A program made the position numbers and the translations under genes. A stretch of DNA of 64,000 nucleotides from Candidatus Sumerlaea chitinivorans (GTDB taxonomy: Bacteria; Sumerlaeota; Sumerlaeia; Sumerlaeales; Sumerlaeaceae): NCBI GenBank assembly GCA_003290465.1, contig CP030759.1, forward strand, positions 2,244,572-2,308,571. The letters are read 5' to 3'. The notes below the pieces were generated by a model that saw only the letters and a program-made list of their open reading frames with translations, was not told where the DNA came from and ran no database searches. Shown here piece by piece: positions 45,801 through 54,886 of the stretch. Each line of letters starts with the position of its first letter. Position 1 is the first letter of the stretch.

Positions 45801-46276
45801 TTGTTCGGATCGCGAAAGCAGTGGGCGAGGCTCTCGCATACGCGCATGAACTGCAGATCATCCACCGCGACATCAAACCGGCAAACATCATGGTCACGAA
45901 CACGAATCAGGTGAAAGTTACCGATTTTGGAATCGCGAAAATTCTGCAGGCGGGCCGCGAGGTTACGCGGTCGGGATCCCAGATCATCGGCACCCCCCTC
46001 TATATGGCACCCGAGCAAATTCGCGGCGACCAGGTGGACGCTCGAACCGATATCTATTCGCTTGGCGTCACGCTTTACGAGCTACTCAACGGTCTGCCGC
46101 CGTTCTATGAAGGGAACATCGAATACCATCATTTGCACACCACGCCGCCTCCCTTTACAATTGAGCTGCCCATGGAACTTGCTCAGATCATCTTGCGATG
46201 CTTGAGCAAATCTCCCGACAGCCGATTCCAGAGTGCCCCCGAACTACTCGAAGCACTCGAGAGTGTGGAGCTATAG
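42827..46276 (+). CDS. Hsp70 - helical repeat - Ser/Thr kinase fusion protein
   Basis: A 1149-residue fusion. Residues 1-375 are an Hsp70 nucleotide-binding domain (VIGIDLGTTNSVVAV, VYDFGGGTFDLTLLDI, VGGSCRIPYVQ). Residues 376-510 match the substrate-binding beta domain (VTPHSLGIEVEDG, G-D-E-E-P end), but the helical lid is missing. A Pro/Arg-rich linker leads to TPR-like helices (about 610-870). A PknB-type kinase occupies about 885-1149: GSMGVVYRA, VALKVL, HRDIKPANIM, DFGIA, TPLYMAPEQ. The first glycine-loop Gly is Asn (INRGSMG). AAAGGA lies 10 bases before the ATG. It is likely cytosolic, as no signal or membrane helix is seen. Coupling of chaperone and phosphorylation is inferred from the fusion. 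Confidence 0.9.
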   Translation: MANDIVIGIDLGTTNSVVAVVEGDEPKVLTNAEGSTRTPSVVAFPDPNGPPLVGELAKRQATIHPQNTIFSIKRLMGRSLADVQNLGIEVPYDLAEEDGQLVVRIGETCYTPTQMSAYILAKLKKTAEEYFGEPVDKAVITVPAYFDDLQRQATYEAGELAGLQVLRLLNEPTAAAMAYGLGRSRDERVAVYDFGGGTFDLTLLDISNNAFEVLTSVGDTHLGGDDIDALIVNHLLRAICQKVGHDFSPDAMVRQRLKEAAEQAKCELSLSRQATIYLPFLTYVGSEPVHLEYVLTRDELERMIAPLVERTIECCKKALQSCNLTPDDIDRVVMVGGSCRIPYVQDRVEDFFGIAPFKGINPDEVVAVGAAMQGAILVGRLKEVVLLDVTPHSLGIEVEDGKVSRIIEKNSTIPIKAAKLFTTTEDNQEMVIVHVLQGEGETVENCRSLGKFVLTGIQQAKAGLPRIQVTFHINADGMVEVSAEDLATRQQKAISLAIAPGDEEPPRERKRRGTRRQPAKQPTSPEVVAAPPPRTAEKANAQIHVERFHTAAFRPLRKGDTVARSDEHASHATKQPASPTGTQQPLPDTADKTWPEIPHPSELELTPTTAQLLEQLASGEASATSLSAEVVKAAQAELENLLATTPGNQAAREWLIRLLVLNGDISEATRELREWLQQPASLNPRALLRCVEYLEQTTAPSDAIVEIRLRALSALGRYEEALELIDNLYRGKDVPQEILQLEADLCKSALIVSPSPKIEFRLGRALVRLGHIEQAVPYFQSCSSASELRKSANHALALCYWKKGLLYLAWQKLQAMEPDDEVKDMMYRLALDMIQSGDLQNAREVLERLEGLEPNYRDVRAQLARLRENSTSQLAAPTSIAEANEAFANSRFMILEEINRGSMGVVYRARDKILDEIVALKVLNDYLANDPNAVERFKSEARAAKRLSHPHIVRIHDMFEIGPKKVLSMEYIEGRDLKTILHERGRLEPTEVVRIAKAVGEALAYAHELQIIHRDIKPANIMVTNTNQVKVTDFGIAKILQAGREVTRSGSQIIGTPLYMAPEQIRGDQVDARTDIYSLGVTLYELLNGLPPFYEGNIEYHHLHTTPPPFTIELPMELAQIILRCLSKSPDSRFQSAPELLEALESVEL

Positions 46277-46680
46277 CTGCACCGACCAATGACGGGGTGG
46301 GCACCCTCTGCCTCGGAATTCAGGTTTTACCTGCCAACACAGCGCCACCGCCCCTTTTGCCACACCTGCAGCCCCCGCGGAAGGAACGCCTTAGCCATGC
46401 AACGCGGCCCATGCGGCCGACAGCCATGTTGGCCACTTTTCAAGTGCGGCTCACCTGTAACGAGAACGGTTTTCACGTCGCCCTTCGTAGGAGGGCTTCC
46501 ACCGGCTCCCTTCCTAAGTTGGCTTGCCATAGCGGTCAGCCGCGGCGCTCGTGACACGAATGTGACAACCTCTCGCGAAAAACGAATAACTTTTCTCAAG
46601 ATTGTAAAAACACTGTTCGCGACCGGCGCGGACATGAAAGTGCATCTGGTTGCTCCGCTGCAACCTCTGGGAGTAAAATA
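46277..46680. other. intergenic region without recognised gene
   Basis: About 400 bases between the Hsp70-kinase stop and nrnA. GC-rich, with no terminator hairpin or credible frame. The last 100 bases are AT-richer and probably contain the nrnA promoter. Confidence 0.35.
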
Positions 46681-47736
46681 ATGAATCCGAGTGCGCCGAA
46701 ATCAAACAACGGCTGGCCGAGTGAACCACCTGTGGTAGAGGAAATCTGTCGCGTCATCCGCGCCAATTCCCGATTCCTGATCTGCGGTCATGCCCGCCCC
46801 GACGGCGATTGCTTGGGCTCGTGTCTGGGCCTGTACGGAATCCTTCAGGAGATGGGGAAAACGGTCCGCTTTTTCACCCCCGGCCCAATCCAAGAGTTTT
46901 TTCACTTTCTGCCTAACATCGAGCACACGATCACCACACCGCCTCAACCTATCGAAGGCGAGATCGTCATTTACGTGGACTGCGGCGACTTTGACCGCGT
47001 GGACGAGCTTTATCGCCCCGCAGGGTTTGTGATCAACATTGACCACCACCTAAGTAACGCAACATTTGGAGCGCTGAACTGGGTGGATACAGAGGCAGCA
47101 GCCGCCGGCGAGCAGATCTATCGCCTCGCCCGCGCTCTCGAAGTGCCCATTTCACGAAATGTGGCCACTTGCCTCTTTACAGCGATCATGGCCGACACCG
47201 GCGGCTTCCGTTTTTCCAACACCGACCAAAACGCTTTCCGCGCGGTTGCTCATCTTGTGGAGTGCGGCGCCAACCCCGCCGCCATCGCCGAAGCCGTTTT
47301 CGAAAACCGAAAACCCCAAGCGGTTTGGATCACAGGCCACATCTACCAAACCCTGAAATACGAGTTCGACGGGCGCTTTGTGTGGAACGAGATGCGCCGT
47401 GATCTCTACGAGGCCGCCGGAGGAGACGAGTTCGAACCCGAAGGGCTCTGCAGTGACATGCGGGCCATCGCGGGTGTCGAAGTGTCCGTGCTCTTCCACG
47501 AGACGCCAGAGGGTTGGTGTCGCATTGGGCTGCGCAGCAAGGGCAAGGTCAACGTCAGCGAGCTCGCCCGAATGCTTGGCGGGGGTGGCCATCACAATGC
47601 CAGCGGCGCTTACGTGAAGGAACCTTACGAAAGCGCTCGCGATCGCGCACTCGAAACCATTCGGGCCTATCTCGCCGCGCGGTTCGAGCAGCCCGACGCC
47701 TTAACCGCCGCGACTGCCGTGGCGCCCAAGGAGTAA
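46681..47736 (+). CDS. nrnA: DHH/DHHA1 phosphoesterase, NrnA type
   Basis: Mn-dependent phosphoesterase of 351 residues that degrades short oligoribonucleotides and pAp. DHH-family motifs: ICGHARPDGDCLGS (motif I), YVDCGDFDR (motif II), NIDHHLSN (the DHH motif III) and VDTEAAAAGEQIY. Late in DHHA1 the nucleotide-binding GGGGHHNASGA loop is present. Length is usual for NrnA. GGGAG lies 7 bases before ATG 46681. Linkage to c-di-AMP turnover is conceivable, since related GdpP-type enzymes also use this fold and cdaA is nearby at 54053, but the single-domain layout favours NrnA. Confidence 0.9.
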   Translation: MNPSAPKSNNGWPSEPPVVEEICRVIRANSRFLICGHARPDGDCLGSCLGLYGILQEMGKTVRFFTPGPIQEFFHFLPNIEHTITTPPQPIEGEIVIYVDCGDFDRVDELYRPAGFVINIDHHLSNATFGALNWVDTEAAAAGEQIYRLARALEVPISRNVATCLFTAIMADTGGFRFSNTDQNAFRAVAHLVECGANPAAIAEAVFENRKPQAVWITGHIYQTLKYEFDGRFVWNEMRRDLYEAAGGDEFEPEGLCSDMRAIAGVEVSVLFHETPEGWCRIGLRSKGKVNVSELARMLGGGGHHNASGAYVKEPYESARDRALETIRAYLAARFEQPDALTAATAVAPKE

Positions 47737-47854
47737 GCAGCTCGCTTCCGACGACGCTGGGGGATGTCTAACGTGGGCACAAATCGCATCAGCATTGCGC
47801 CATGTCAGCCTTCATTTGTGCGGCCCGACCCTCGGGGTGCCGCCGAATCAACGT

Positions 47855-49297
47855 TCACGGATAAAGCCCACGCATCATGGTCGCATCAGCCACCGCCTTG
47901 ACACCGATCATTTGCGCAGCCGTGCGCAGGTCACATTTCTCTCGCTGCGCCATGTCCCAGACGCGGTCAAATGCCCGCTCCATGACGTTACGCAGTTGCG
48001 CATTCACCTGCTCCTCACTCCAGAAGAAGGATTGCAGGTCCTGCACCCACTCAAAATAGGAGACGGTCACGCCTCCGGCATTTGTGAGAATGTCGGGCAG
48101 AACCAGTATCCCACGCCGTTGTAGGATCTTGTCGGCCTCGGGGGTTGTGGGGCCGTTCGCCCCTTCCGCGACAATGCGCGCCTGAATGCGATCTGCGTTC
48201 ACGACGGTGATTTGGTTCTCCGTCGCGGCGGGCAGCAGCACATCGCACTCAAGCGTCAGGAGGTCACTGTGTGAAATCGGCTCTGCCCCCGGGAACCCCA
48301 CGATCTTGCCCGTGCGCTCGACGTGCTGGACCAAACGAGGAATGTCCAGCCCCTTGGGGTTGAAGATGGCTCCATAACGGTCCGCAACCCCGATGACTTT
48401 CATCCCGTATTCTTCATGGGCAATGATGGCGGCATGCATACCGACGTTTCCAAAACCTTGGATGACGAGGCGGGCATTGCGAGGCCGCATGCGCAGCTTC
48501 TTCATCGCGCGTTCCACGACGATGAGTGCGCCGCGCCCCGTGGCCTGCTTGCGTCCATGCGATCCGCCGAGACTCAGTGGCTTGCCCGTCACCACGCCGA
48601 GCACCGTCACGCCTTTGCCCATGCTGTAGGTGTCCATCACCCACGCCATCGTTTGCTCATTCGTGTTCATGTCCGGCGCCAAGACGTCGAGGTCGGGGCC
48701 AATATGCGGGCTCAGCTCGAAAGTGTAGCGACGCGTTAGGCGCTCCACCTCGCCGATGCTCAGCGCACTCGGATCGCAACACACCCCGCCTTTTGCGCCA
48801 CCAAACGGGATATCCACGACCGCACATTTCCACGTCATCCACATTGCAAGGGCAGCCACCTCGCTCACCGTCACCTCGGGACTGTAGCGGATACCGCCTT
48901 TGCCGGGACCACGGCTCGAGTTGTGGAGCACACGGTAACCCTCGAACAACTCAATCCGCCCGTCGTCCATCCTCACCGGAAACGTCACGGTGACGATGCG
49001 CTCAAAGCGCCGCAGCATGTTAAGCGAGTTCTGATCCATGCCAAGACGCTCCGCCGCACAGCGCAGCTGCTCGAGCGCCATCTCGAGGGGCTCCACCGCG
49101 CCTTCTCCCTGAGGCACAAAACGTTTCATCGGCGCCACCGAGAGGCGGCCACTCCCTTTCCCACACTCCTCAATCAGCATGACGAGACCTCCCACCAGCT
49201 CGTTGTGAGCCCACTCCTGATAGTCCAAAACGTAAGTTGCAAGCTTCGAACGAAGAGAACGGGCGCTGAACAAAGTGCAGACCACCGTGTAGACCAT
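47855..49297 (-). CDS. Glu/Leu/Phe/Val-type glutamate dehydrogenase
   Basis: NAD(P)-dependent amino-acid dehydrogenase of 480 residues, most likely glutamate dehydrogenase. Substrate-lysine and family motifs are RGPGKGGIRY, VVDIPFGGAKGGV, DVLAPDMNTNEQ and GRKQATGRGA. The Rossmann domain follows (LVIQGFGNVG). Residues 1-56 extend beyond the usual family start near MKRFVPQGEG. Yet the longest start, ATG 49297, has GAGGAGG six bases upstream, a stronger site than the internal ATG at 49129. Both starts could be used. The enzyme links 2-oxoglutarate and ammonia to glutamate. Leu/Phe/Val specificity cannot be excluded. Confidence 0.9.
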   Translation of the reverse strand: MVYTVVCTLFSARSLRSKLATYVLDYQEWAHNELVGGLVMLIEECGKGSGRLSVAPMKRFVPQGEGAVEPLEMALEQLRCAAERLGMDQNSLNMLRRFERIVTVTFPVRMDDGRIELFEGYRVLHNSSRGPGKGGIRYSPEVTVSEVAALAMWMTWKCAVVDIPFGGAKGGVCCDPSALSIGEVERLTRRYTFELSPHIGPDLDVLAPDMNTNEQTMAWVMDTYSMGKGVTVLGVVTGKPLSLGGSHGRKQATGRGALIVVERAMKKLRMRPRNARLVIQGFGNVGMHAAIIAHEEYGMKVIGVADRYGAIFNPKGLDIPRLVQHVERTGKIVGFPGAEPISHSDLLTLECDVLLPAATENQITVVNADRIQARIVAEGANGPTTPEADKILQRRGILVLPDILTNAGGVTVSYFEWVQDLQSFFWSEEQVNAQLRNVMERAFDRVWDMAQREKCDLRTAAQMIGVKAVADATMMRGLYP

Positions 49298-49526
49298 TCA
49301 GCCCTCCTCTCGAGGTGTCTCGGCAGTCCGCTGTCCGCATCGTGGCATAAGCCCCGCGTGTTGAATGTATGTATTGCTTGGAGCAGTGAGCCCAAAGCGC
49401 GACGAGAATCCAGAGCCGCATTCATGATCAGCGGGAAGGATTCCGGCGAGAAGGGCCCACTTACGTTCCGAGCCTCGGTTGCGGATTCGCAAACCCGAAG
49501 GCGTGGCAGTACAATATTGAGTTTCT

Positions 49527-51938
49527 ATGGCAAAACAAACCAAGGCAAAAAAATCAGCCCTCGAAATCCCAACGCAACCCCAAGAAGCCGAGTGGGTGGC
49601 TCAACGCAGTGAGTTACTGCCAACAATCACCCTGCGGGACTTCGTGATTTTCCCCTCATGCATGGCTCCTCTCTATGTTAGCCGTCCGAGGTCGGCTGCG
49701 GCTTTAGAGGAAGCGACCCAAGGCAACCGACGTGTTTTCCTTGTCGCCCAGAAGTTTCCCGACATCGAGAACCCAGCGGGCGACGACCTCTACAGCGTTG
49801 GAACCATCGGTGAGATTCTTCAGGTCATGCCTCCGGCCGATGGCATGTTCAAAATACTGGTGGAAGGGCAAACGCTGGCCCGTGTGCTCGGCTATCAGGT
49901 CACGGACCGCATCATTGAGGCGATGGTCATGCCCCTCGCTGTTCAACCCACGCCAGAGAGCGAACAACTCACAGCTCTTGTGCGCGTCGCCGTCAATCTC
50001 TTCGAGCGATACGTTTCGCTTAGCCACCGCATTCCCGACGAAATTTTCCTCACCGTCCGGAATCTTGAGGACCCACTGGTCATCGCGAATTTGATCTCGC
50101 ACTACATCAACATCAAGACGGCCGAGAAACAGGAGTTGCTCGAGGAGCTGAACGTCGAACGTAAGCTCCGTAAACTTGTCGAAATCCTCAAACGAGAAAA
50201 TGAGCTGCTGGCCCTTGAGGAGCAAATCACCCAGCAGGTTGCCCATCAAATTGCGAAAAATCAGAAAGAGTATTTCCTCAACGAGAAGCTGAAAGCCATC
50301 GAGCACGAACTCGGCATCCAAAGCGACGAGGACGAGGAGATCGAAGAACTCGAAGAGCTGATCGCGCGCTCGCGTATGAGCCGCGAAGCTCGGGAGAAGG
50401 CGGAACGCGAACTGAGCCGGTTGGCCAAGATGGCACCCATGAGCCCCGAAGCCACGGTGTCGCGCACCTACATTGAATGGCTACTCGATCTGCCGTGGGG
50501 CAAATTTACGCGCGACAAGACCGACATCGCGAAAGCGCAGCAAATCCTCGACTCGCAGCACTACGGGCTTGAAAAGGTCAAAGACCGCATCCTCGAGTTT
50601 CTGGCTGTCCACCAGCTCACGAAACATGTCACGGGACCCATCCTGTGCCTTGTCGGCCCACCCGGCGTAGGCAAAACTTCGTTGGCCCGCTCAATCGCGC
50701 AGGCTCTTGGACGCAAATTCGTGCGTGTGTCGCTCGGCGGCATTCGCGACGAAGCCGAGATCCGGGGCCATCGCCGAACGTACGTCGGTTCGCTCCCCGG
50801 CCGCATCATCCAAGGCATGAAGAAAGCTGGGTCGATGAACCCGGTCTTCCTTCTGGACGAAGTGGACAAAATGTCCTCCGACTTCCGCGGCGATCCGGCG
50901 AGTGCACTGCTCGAGGTACTTGACCCCGAGCAAAACAAGAACTTCAGCGATCATTACCTCGAGGTGGATTTCGATCTCTCTCGCGTTCTTTTCATCACGA
51001 CCGCGAACACAGTGGAGGGAATCCCCCTGCCACTGCTCGACCGCATGGAACTCATCCGCATCCCCGGCTACACCGAGTACGAAAAGCTGAAGATTGCGGA
51101 GATGTTCCTCGTCCCCAAGCAGCTCAAAGCGCACGGCCTGAACAACCGCCGGGTGAAATTTGAGACGGAGGCCATTCGCACGATTATTACTGCGTACACA
51201 CGTGAGGCGGGCGTCCGCAACCTTGAGCGCGAGATTGCGCGCATCTGCCGTCGTGTGGCACGCGAAATTCTTGCCAAGGGAACTACCTCCGGGCGCCGAG
51301 GCGGCATCACGATCACGCCCGATAAGGTACGCGAGTACTTGGGGCCTGTCCGCTACCGCGATCTCGAAGTGGACAAGAAACCCGCCGTAGGCGTCGCGAC
51401 GGGCCTGGCGTGGACCGAGGTCGGCGGGGAGATCCTCCCCACCGAGGTCACCGTGATGAAAGGCCGCGGCAACCTTGTCCTCACTGGCAAATTGGGTGAG
51501 GTCATGCAGGAGAGCGCAAAGACAGCGTTGAGTTACATTCGTTCGCGGCAGGAAGAGCTCAACATTCCGCGCGACTTCTATCGGACGCTCGATATCCACA
51601 TCCACATACCGGAGGGAGCGGTGCCGAAGGACGGTCCAAGCGCCGGCGTTACGATGGCCACCTCCATGGTCAGCGCGCTCACCAACCGCCCTGTGCGCCA
51701 AGATGTGGCCATGACCGGCGAGATTACATTGCGGGGCAAGGTCCTCAAGATCGGTGGTCTGAAGGAAAAAATCCTCGCCGCCCATCGCGCTCACATCCAC
51801 CACGTGATCATTCCTCACGAGAACGAAGATGAACTTGAGGAAATCCCAGCCGAAATCCGGCAGGAAATGAAATTCACCTTGGTGGATACAGTGGATGAGG
51901 TTCTACAGACGGCCTTGTTGCGCAAATCAGGAAATTAG
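49527..51938 (+). CDS. lon: ATP-dependent Lon protease
   Basis: LonA-type AAA+ serine protease of 803 residues, degrading damaged and regulatory proteins in the cytoplasm. The N-terminal substrate-recognition domain begins at [12 protein letters not shown], followed by a long helical region. The AAA+ module has Walker [10 protein letters not shown], Walker [10 protein letters not shown] and [19 protein letters not shown]. The protease domain shows the catalytic Ser in [11 protein letters not shown] and the Lys in [12 protein letters not shown]. Length is typical. A Shine-Dalgarno before ATG 49527 is weak. No heat-shock promoter is evident in the 230 bases shared with divergent gdh. Confidence 0.96.
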   Translation: MAKQTKAKKSALEIPTQPQEAEWVAQRSELLPTITLRDFVIFPSCMAPLYVSRPRSAAALEEATQGNRRVFLVAQKFPDIENPAGDDLYSVGTIGEILQVMPPADGMFKILVEGQTLARVLGYQVTDRIIEAMVMPLAVQPTPESEQLTALVRVAVNLFERYVSLSHRIPDEIFLTVRNLEDPLVIANLISHYINIKTAEKQELLEELNVERKLRKLVEILKRENELLALEEQITQQVAHQIAKNQKEYFLNEKLKAIEHELGIQSDEDEEIEELEELIARSRMSREAREKAERELSRLAKMAPMSPEATVSRTYIEWLLDLPWGKFTRDKTDIAKAQQILDSQHYGLEKVKDRILEFLAVHQLTKHVTGPILCLVGPPGVGKTSLARSIAQALGRKFVRVSLGGIRDEAEIRGHRRTYVGSLPGRIIQGMKKAGSMNPVFLLDEVDKMSSDFRGDPASALLEVLDPEQNKNFSDHYLEVDFDLSRVLFITTANTVEGIPLPLLDRMELIRIPGYTEYEKLKIAEMFLVPKQLKAHGLNNRRVKFETEAIRTIITAYTREAGVRNLEREIARICRRVAREILAKGTTSGRRGGITITPDKVREYLGPVRYRDLEVDKKPAVGVATGLAWTEVGGEILPTEVTVMKGRGNLVLTGKLGEVMQESAKTALSYIRSRQEELNIPRDFYRTLDIHIHIPEGAVPKDGPSAGVTMATSMVSALTNRPVRQDVAMTGEITLRGKVLKIGGLKEKILAAHRAHIHHVIIPHENEDELEEIPAEIRQEMKFTLVDTVDEVLQTALLRKSGN

Positions 51939-52063
51939 TGACGACGTTGCACCCTGAGAGGGAGCCTTAGTTATCGCCGGCAAGCCTGGATTTGAGCTTC
52001 TCACCTTCCACCATACGGATTTACCCGGCCATGAATTCTGGCGCCTGCGCATCCCTACCTGGC

Positions 52064-53869
52064 TCATCTTTCCAATTGTAGGGAACCAAGCCTGTAAACA
52101 AACCATTCTCGATGAAGCTTTTTGAGGGTCGACACAGAGGGATTTGGCGGCCAACGCAGTAGTGAGCTACAGAACTCCTGAAGTGTGAGGGCACGCACAA
52201 CGCGGCCGGGCAACCGCACGTGTTTCAGCAGCTCCAAGCCAGTAGGGAAGTTCAGCGTTCCTTTTATCTTCGTCATGTGGGTCGGCCATACGACAATCCC
52301 TCGCTGAGCAGTGAGCTTGGTTGGTTCCACTACAATCACGGCTGGTTTGGCTGAATCACGGTTTAACAGTAAAGCAAAGTTCTGAAACGGCTCGCGTCTC
52401 CAATCGCCCAGAAGGTACACAGTTTGCCCCTCGGCGATCAAGTTACGGCACGTCTCAACGACCTCCCCGTCGATATGCTCTCCCCGCTCATATTCGATGC
52501 GGAAGGCTTCGCGCGAGATCACGCCGCTGATGGTCAGATAAGCTGTAGCGAATGCGGTCATCCCAAGAGCAGACGCCGCAGGCCATGCAATTTTCGCGCG
52601 GCCGAACAAAAACACACTCACCAATAGGGCGCACACGACGAGTGGATCGGCCCGGGATACAACTACAGCAAGGACGCCAACGCCCCCGAGGACAAATGCC
52701 ACGGCAGGACGCAGTCGCCGAACTAACTGCACCCACGTCACCACTCCCATCCCTGTGAGAATTGCCAAAGTGTAGGTTGGAACCAACTGATAACGTGGCA
52801 GAGTGTGAGGCCAAGGCAGATAAGCCAAGCTGACGGTCAGTCCAAGCAGCAGCCATAGAAGTTCGCTACGCATCGCCCAACAGGCAATCGCCACCCCACG
52901 CCTCCAACTCATGACCGCAAACCGGAGAGCCAGCATCGTCAAAACTACGGCCGGCAAAATCCCAAACGTTGCTTCGAGGAATCCCCGCAGCCACCTCCAA
53001 CCTTGCAACACGGTCTTGAGGTCCCAATGATACGCATCGGCGTACGTGCGGACAGAGGAAGGCGAGCCGTAAGCGTAGCTCGTAATCCCAAATGTGAGCA
53101 GCGCGATAATGCTCGCGAGGGTAAAGACAACCAAGAGCAAGCGGGCATGCCGATGACGCAACACAAGAGCCACAATGACCACCCAAGCGAACCCGGCCCC
53201 CGTCGCAAAATAAACTGGTTTGCATGTCGTCGCGAACCACCAACTCGCCGCGCTTAGGACTGTCCACAGACGAGCTTTCGTTGCCTCACGTGTGTCGATT
53301 GCCCGAATCAGGCCCTAGCCACCGATGGCAAGAAAGACGAGAGCAAGCGGGTCCGTGCAGTAGAGCCTGAACCAACTTGCTCTTAACCCGTGGAGGTTGG
53401 TCCACCCGGGCGTTTCTGCCAGACAAAATATACCCCAAAAGACCAGTGCTCCAAGCGGGCCCCAGCGCAAACGTGTGGATGTTTTCCGAGCATAGCCAGC
53501 GATTATAGCGGTACCCAGCGCGAGCACTGTAACCAGCCGGAGTAACTTCTCGAGGTGGAGTACGGGAGTGTTGTGGTTCGTGAGAGTCCGCACGACAATC
53601 CAGTGGCGCAGAGCTGTGGGATTCAATTGTCCGGCGGACAAACCAATTTCGTCTCGCAGCGCTTCCAAGAGATTGCCCTGCTTCCAATGGCTGGCGATCT
53701 TCCTTGCAAACCATTCCACCTGTGGGTCGTCGATAAGCGAGGGCGGCAAACGAAGGGCGCTGCCAAACCCATAAACGAATACAAACCCACCGACCACCCA
53801 AACCGTTATCCAAGCAAGTGGCAATCGCCGGATTTTAGCCATGTGCGTTGTCATCGTGCTGCTCGTCAA
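52064..53869 (-). pseudogene. polytopic membrane protein gene interrupted by in-frame TAG
   Basis: Two open segments, 53869-53315 and 53182-52064, lie in the same frame, and the 44 codons between them are also coding-like, so they form one gene of about 600 codons broken only by TAG at 53317-53315 (codon 185). The conceptual product has many hydrophobic helices (SLIDDPQVEWFARKI loop near the start; TFGITSYAYG, PWPHTLPRYQLVPTY) and a soluble C-terminal part, compatible with a GT-C-type glycosyltransferase. That is only a guess. TAG ends other genes here (for example at 3075, 7503 and 46276), so it should be a true stop. Either the gene is decaying or the base is a sequencing error. Confidence 0.75.
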
Positions 53870-54052
53870 CTACGCCTAAGTGTCTCGTACCCAAGTATGG
53901 CACCTGCGCCCTGGCACGTGGATAACATTTGCAATTTTACTGGCCCCTGGGATTTGGCACAATCACTTTCTGTCAGGCCGTATAAAAATGCCTTTTATGC
54001 GCTTCTTGCGTGACAAGGTCAAGTACCTTCGCTTAGGGTTGTTTGCGAAATA

Positions 54053-54886
54053 ATGGACGAATTACTGGATTTCATCGTAACGATTCGGCCTGCCGACGTT
54101 CTGGACGTCCTCGTCGTCGCAGGTATTTTCTTCGCGATTCTTGCGATCTTGCGCGAGACCCGTTCCTCCGCCGCGCTCAACGGTTTGATCGGTGTGATCT
54201 TGGGCGGGTTTGTTCTCTATGCGCTCGCACGCATTCTTCACCTCACCGCCACGCAACTACTTTTTGAGAAGTTCTGGATCGTCATCGTGCTCATGTTCCT
54301 CATCGTCTTTCAAAATGAGTTCCGCAAAGCCCTCACCGATGTTGGCCAGCTATGGTTGTTTCGTCGTCTCTTCGCACGCAGTGGCGAACACATGGAAGAA
54401 GTGCTCAAGGCGGTGCGCGCCTTTTCGCGGCAGAAGGTTGGCGCCCTCATCTGCATCGAGCGCCGCACCCCGCTCGACCGCTACGCCGACACGGGCACGC
54501 TCGTGGATGCTCTCATCTCCTGCGATCTGCTGCGGACGATTTTTATGACCTATTCGCCTCTGCACGATGGCGCAGTGATCCTGCGCGGGGACCGCATCGT
54601 GGCCGCCGCTTGCATTCTTCCCTTGTCGAGCAACCCCTCACTGAGCTCTGAACTCGGCACTCGCCACCGCGCCGGCATCGGCTTGAGCGAAGAAACCGAC
54701 GCCGCAGTGATCATTGTGTCGGAAGAGACGGGAACGATCTCACTTGCGGTTCGTGGGAAACTCGAACGCCCCCATACCATCGAATCATTACGCGAAGCCC
54801 TTCAGGATTTGTTAGATGCCAAACGGGAATCCGAAGAAGAAGAACAAGAAAAGGCCGAGCAGTCAGTTACGAGCCAAGGTCGTTGA
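54053..54886 (+). CDS. cdaA: membrane diadenylate cyclase CdaA
   Basis: CdaA/DacA of 277 residues, which makes cyclic di-AMP from two ATP at the membrane. Three hydrophobic helices (about 15-95) are followed by the DAC domain. The catalytic D-G-A in SPLHDGAVIL and the R-H-R in GTRHRAGIGLSE are both intact. A Lys/Glu-rich tail ends the protein. The downstream YbbR gene overlaps the 3' end by 71 bases, matching the widespread cdaA-cdaR pair in which CdaR regulates the cyclase. The ribosome-binding site before ATG 54053 is weak. Confidence 0.94.
   Translation: MDELLDFIVTIRPADVLDVLVVAGIFFAILAILRETRSSAALNGLIGVILGGFVLYALARILHLTATQLLFEKFWIVIVLMFLIVFQNEFRKALTDVGQLWLFRRLFARSGEHMEEVLKAVRAFSRQKVGALICIERRTPLDRYADTGTLVDALISCDLLRTIFMTYSPLHDGAVILRGDRIVAAACILPLSSNPSLSSELGTRHRAGIGLSEETDAAVIIVSEETGTISLAVRGKLERPHTIESLREALQDLLDAKRESEEEEQEKAEQSVTSQGR

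Noticed and set aside
53315-53317. Amber codon reassigned to an amino acid
   Set aside because: TAG serves as a normal stop in several intact genes of the window, so recoding is not supported.
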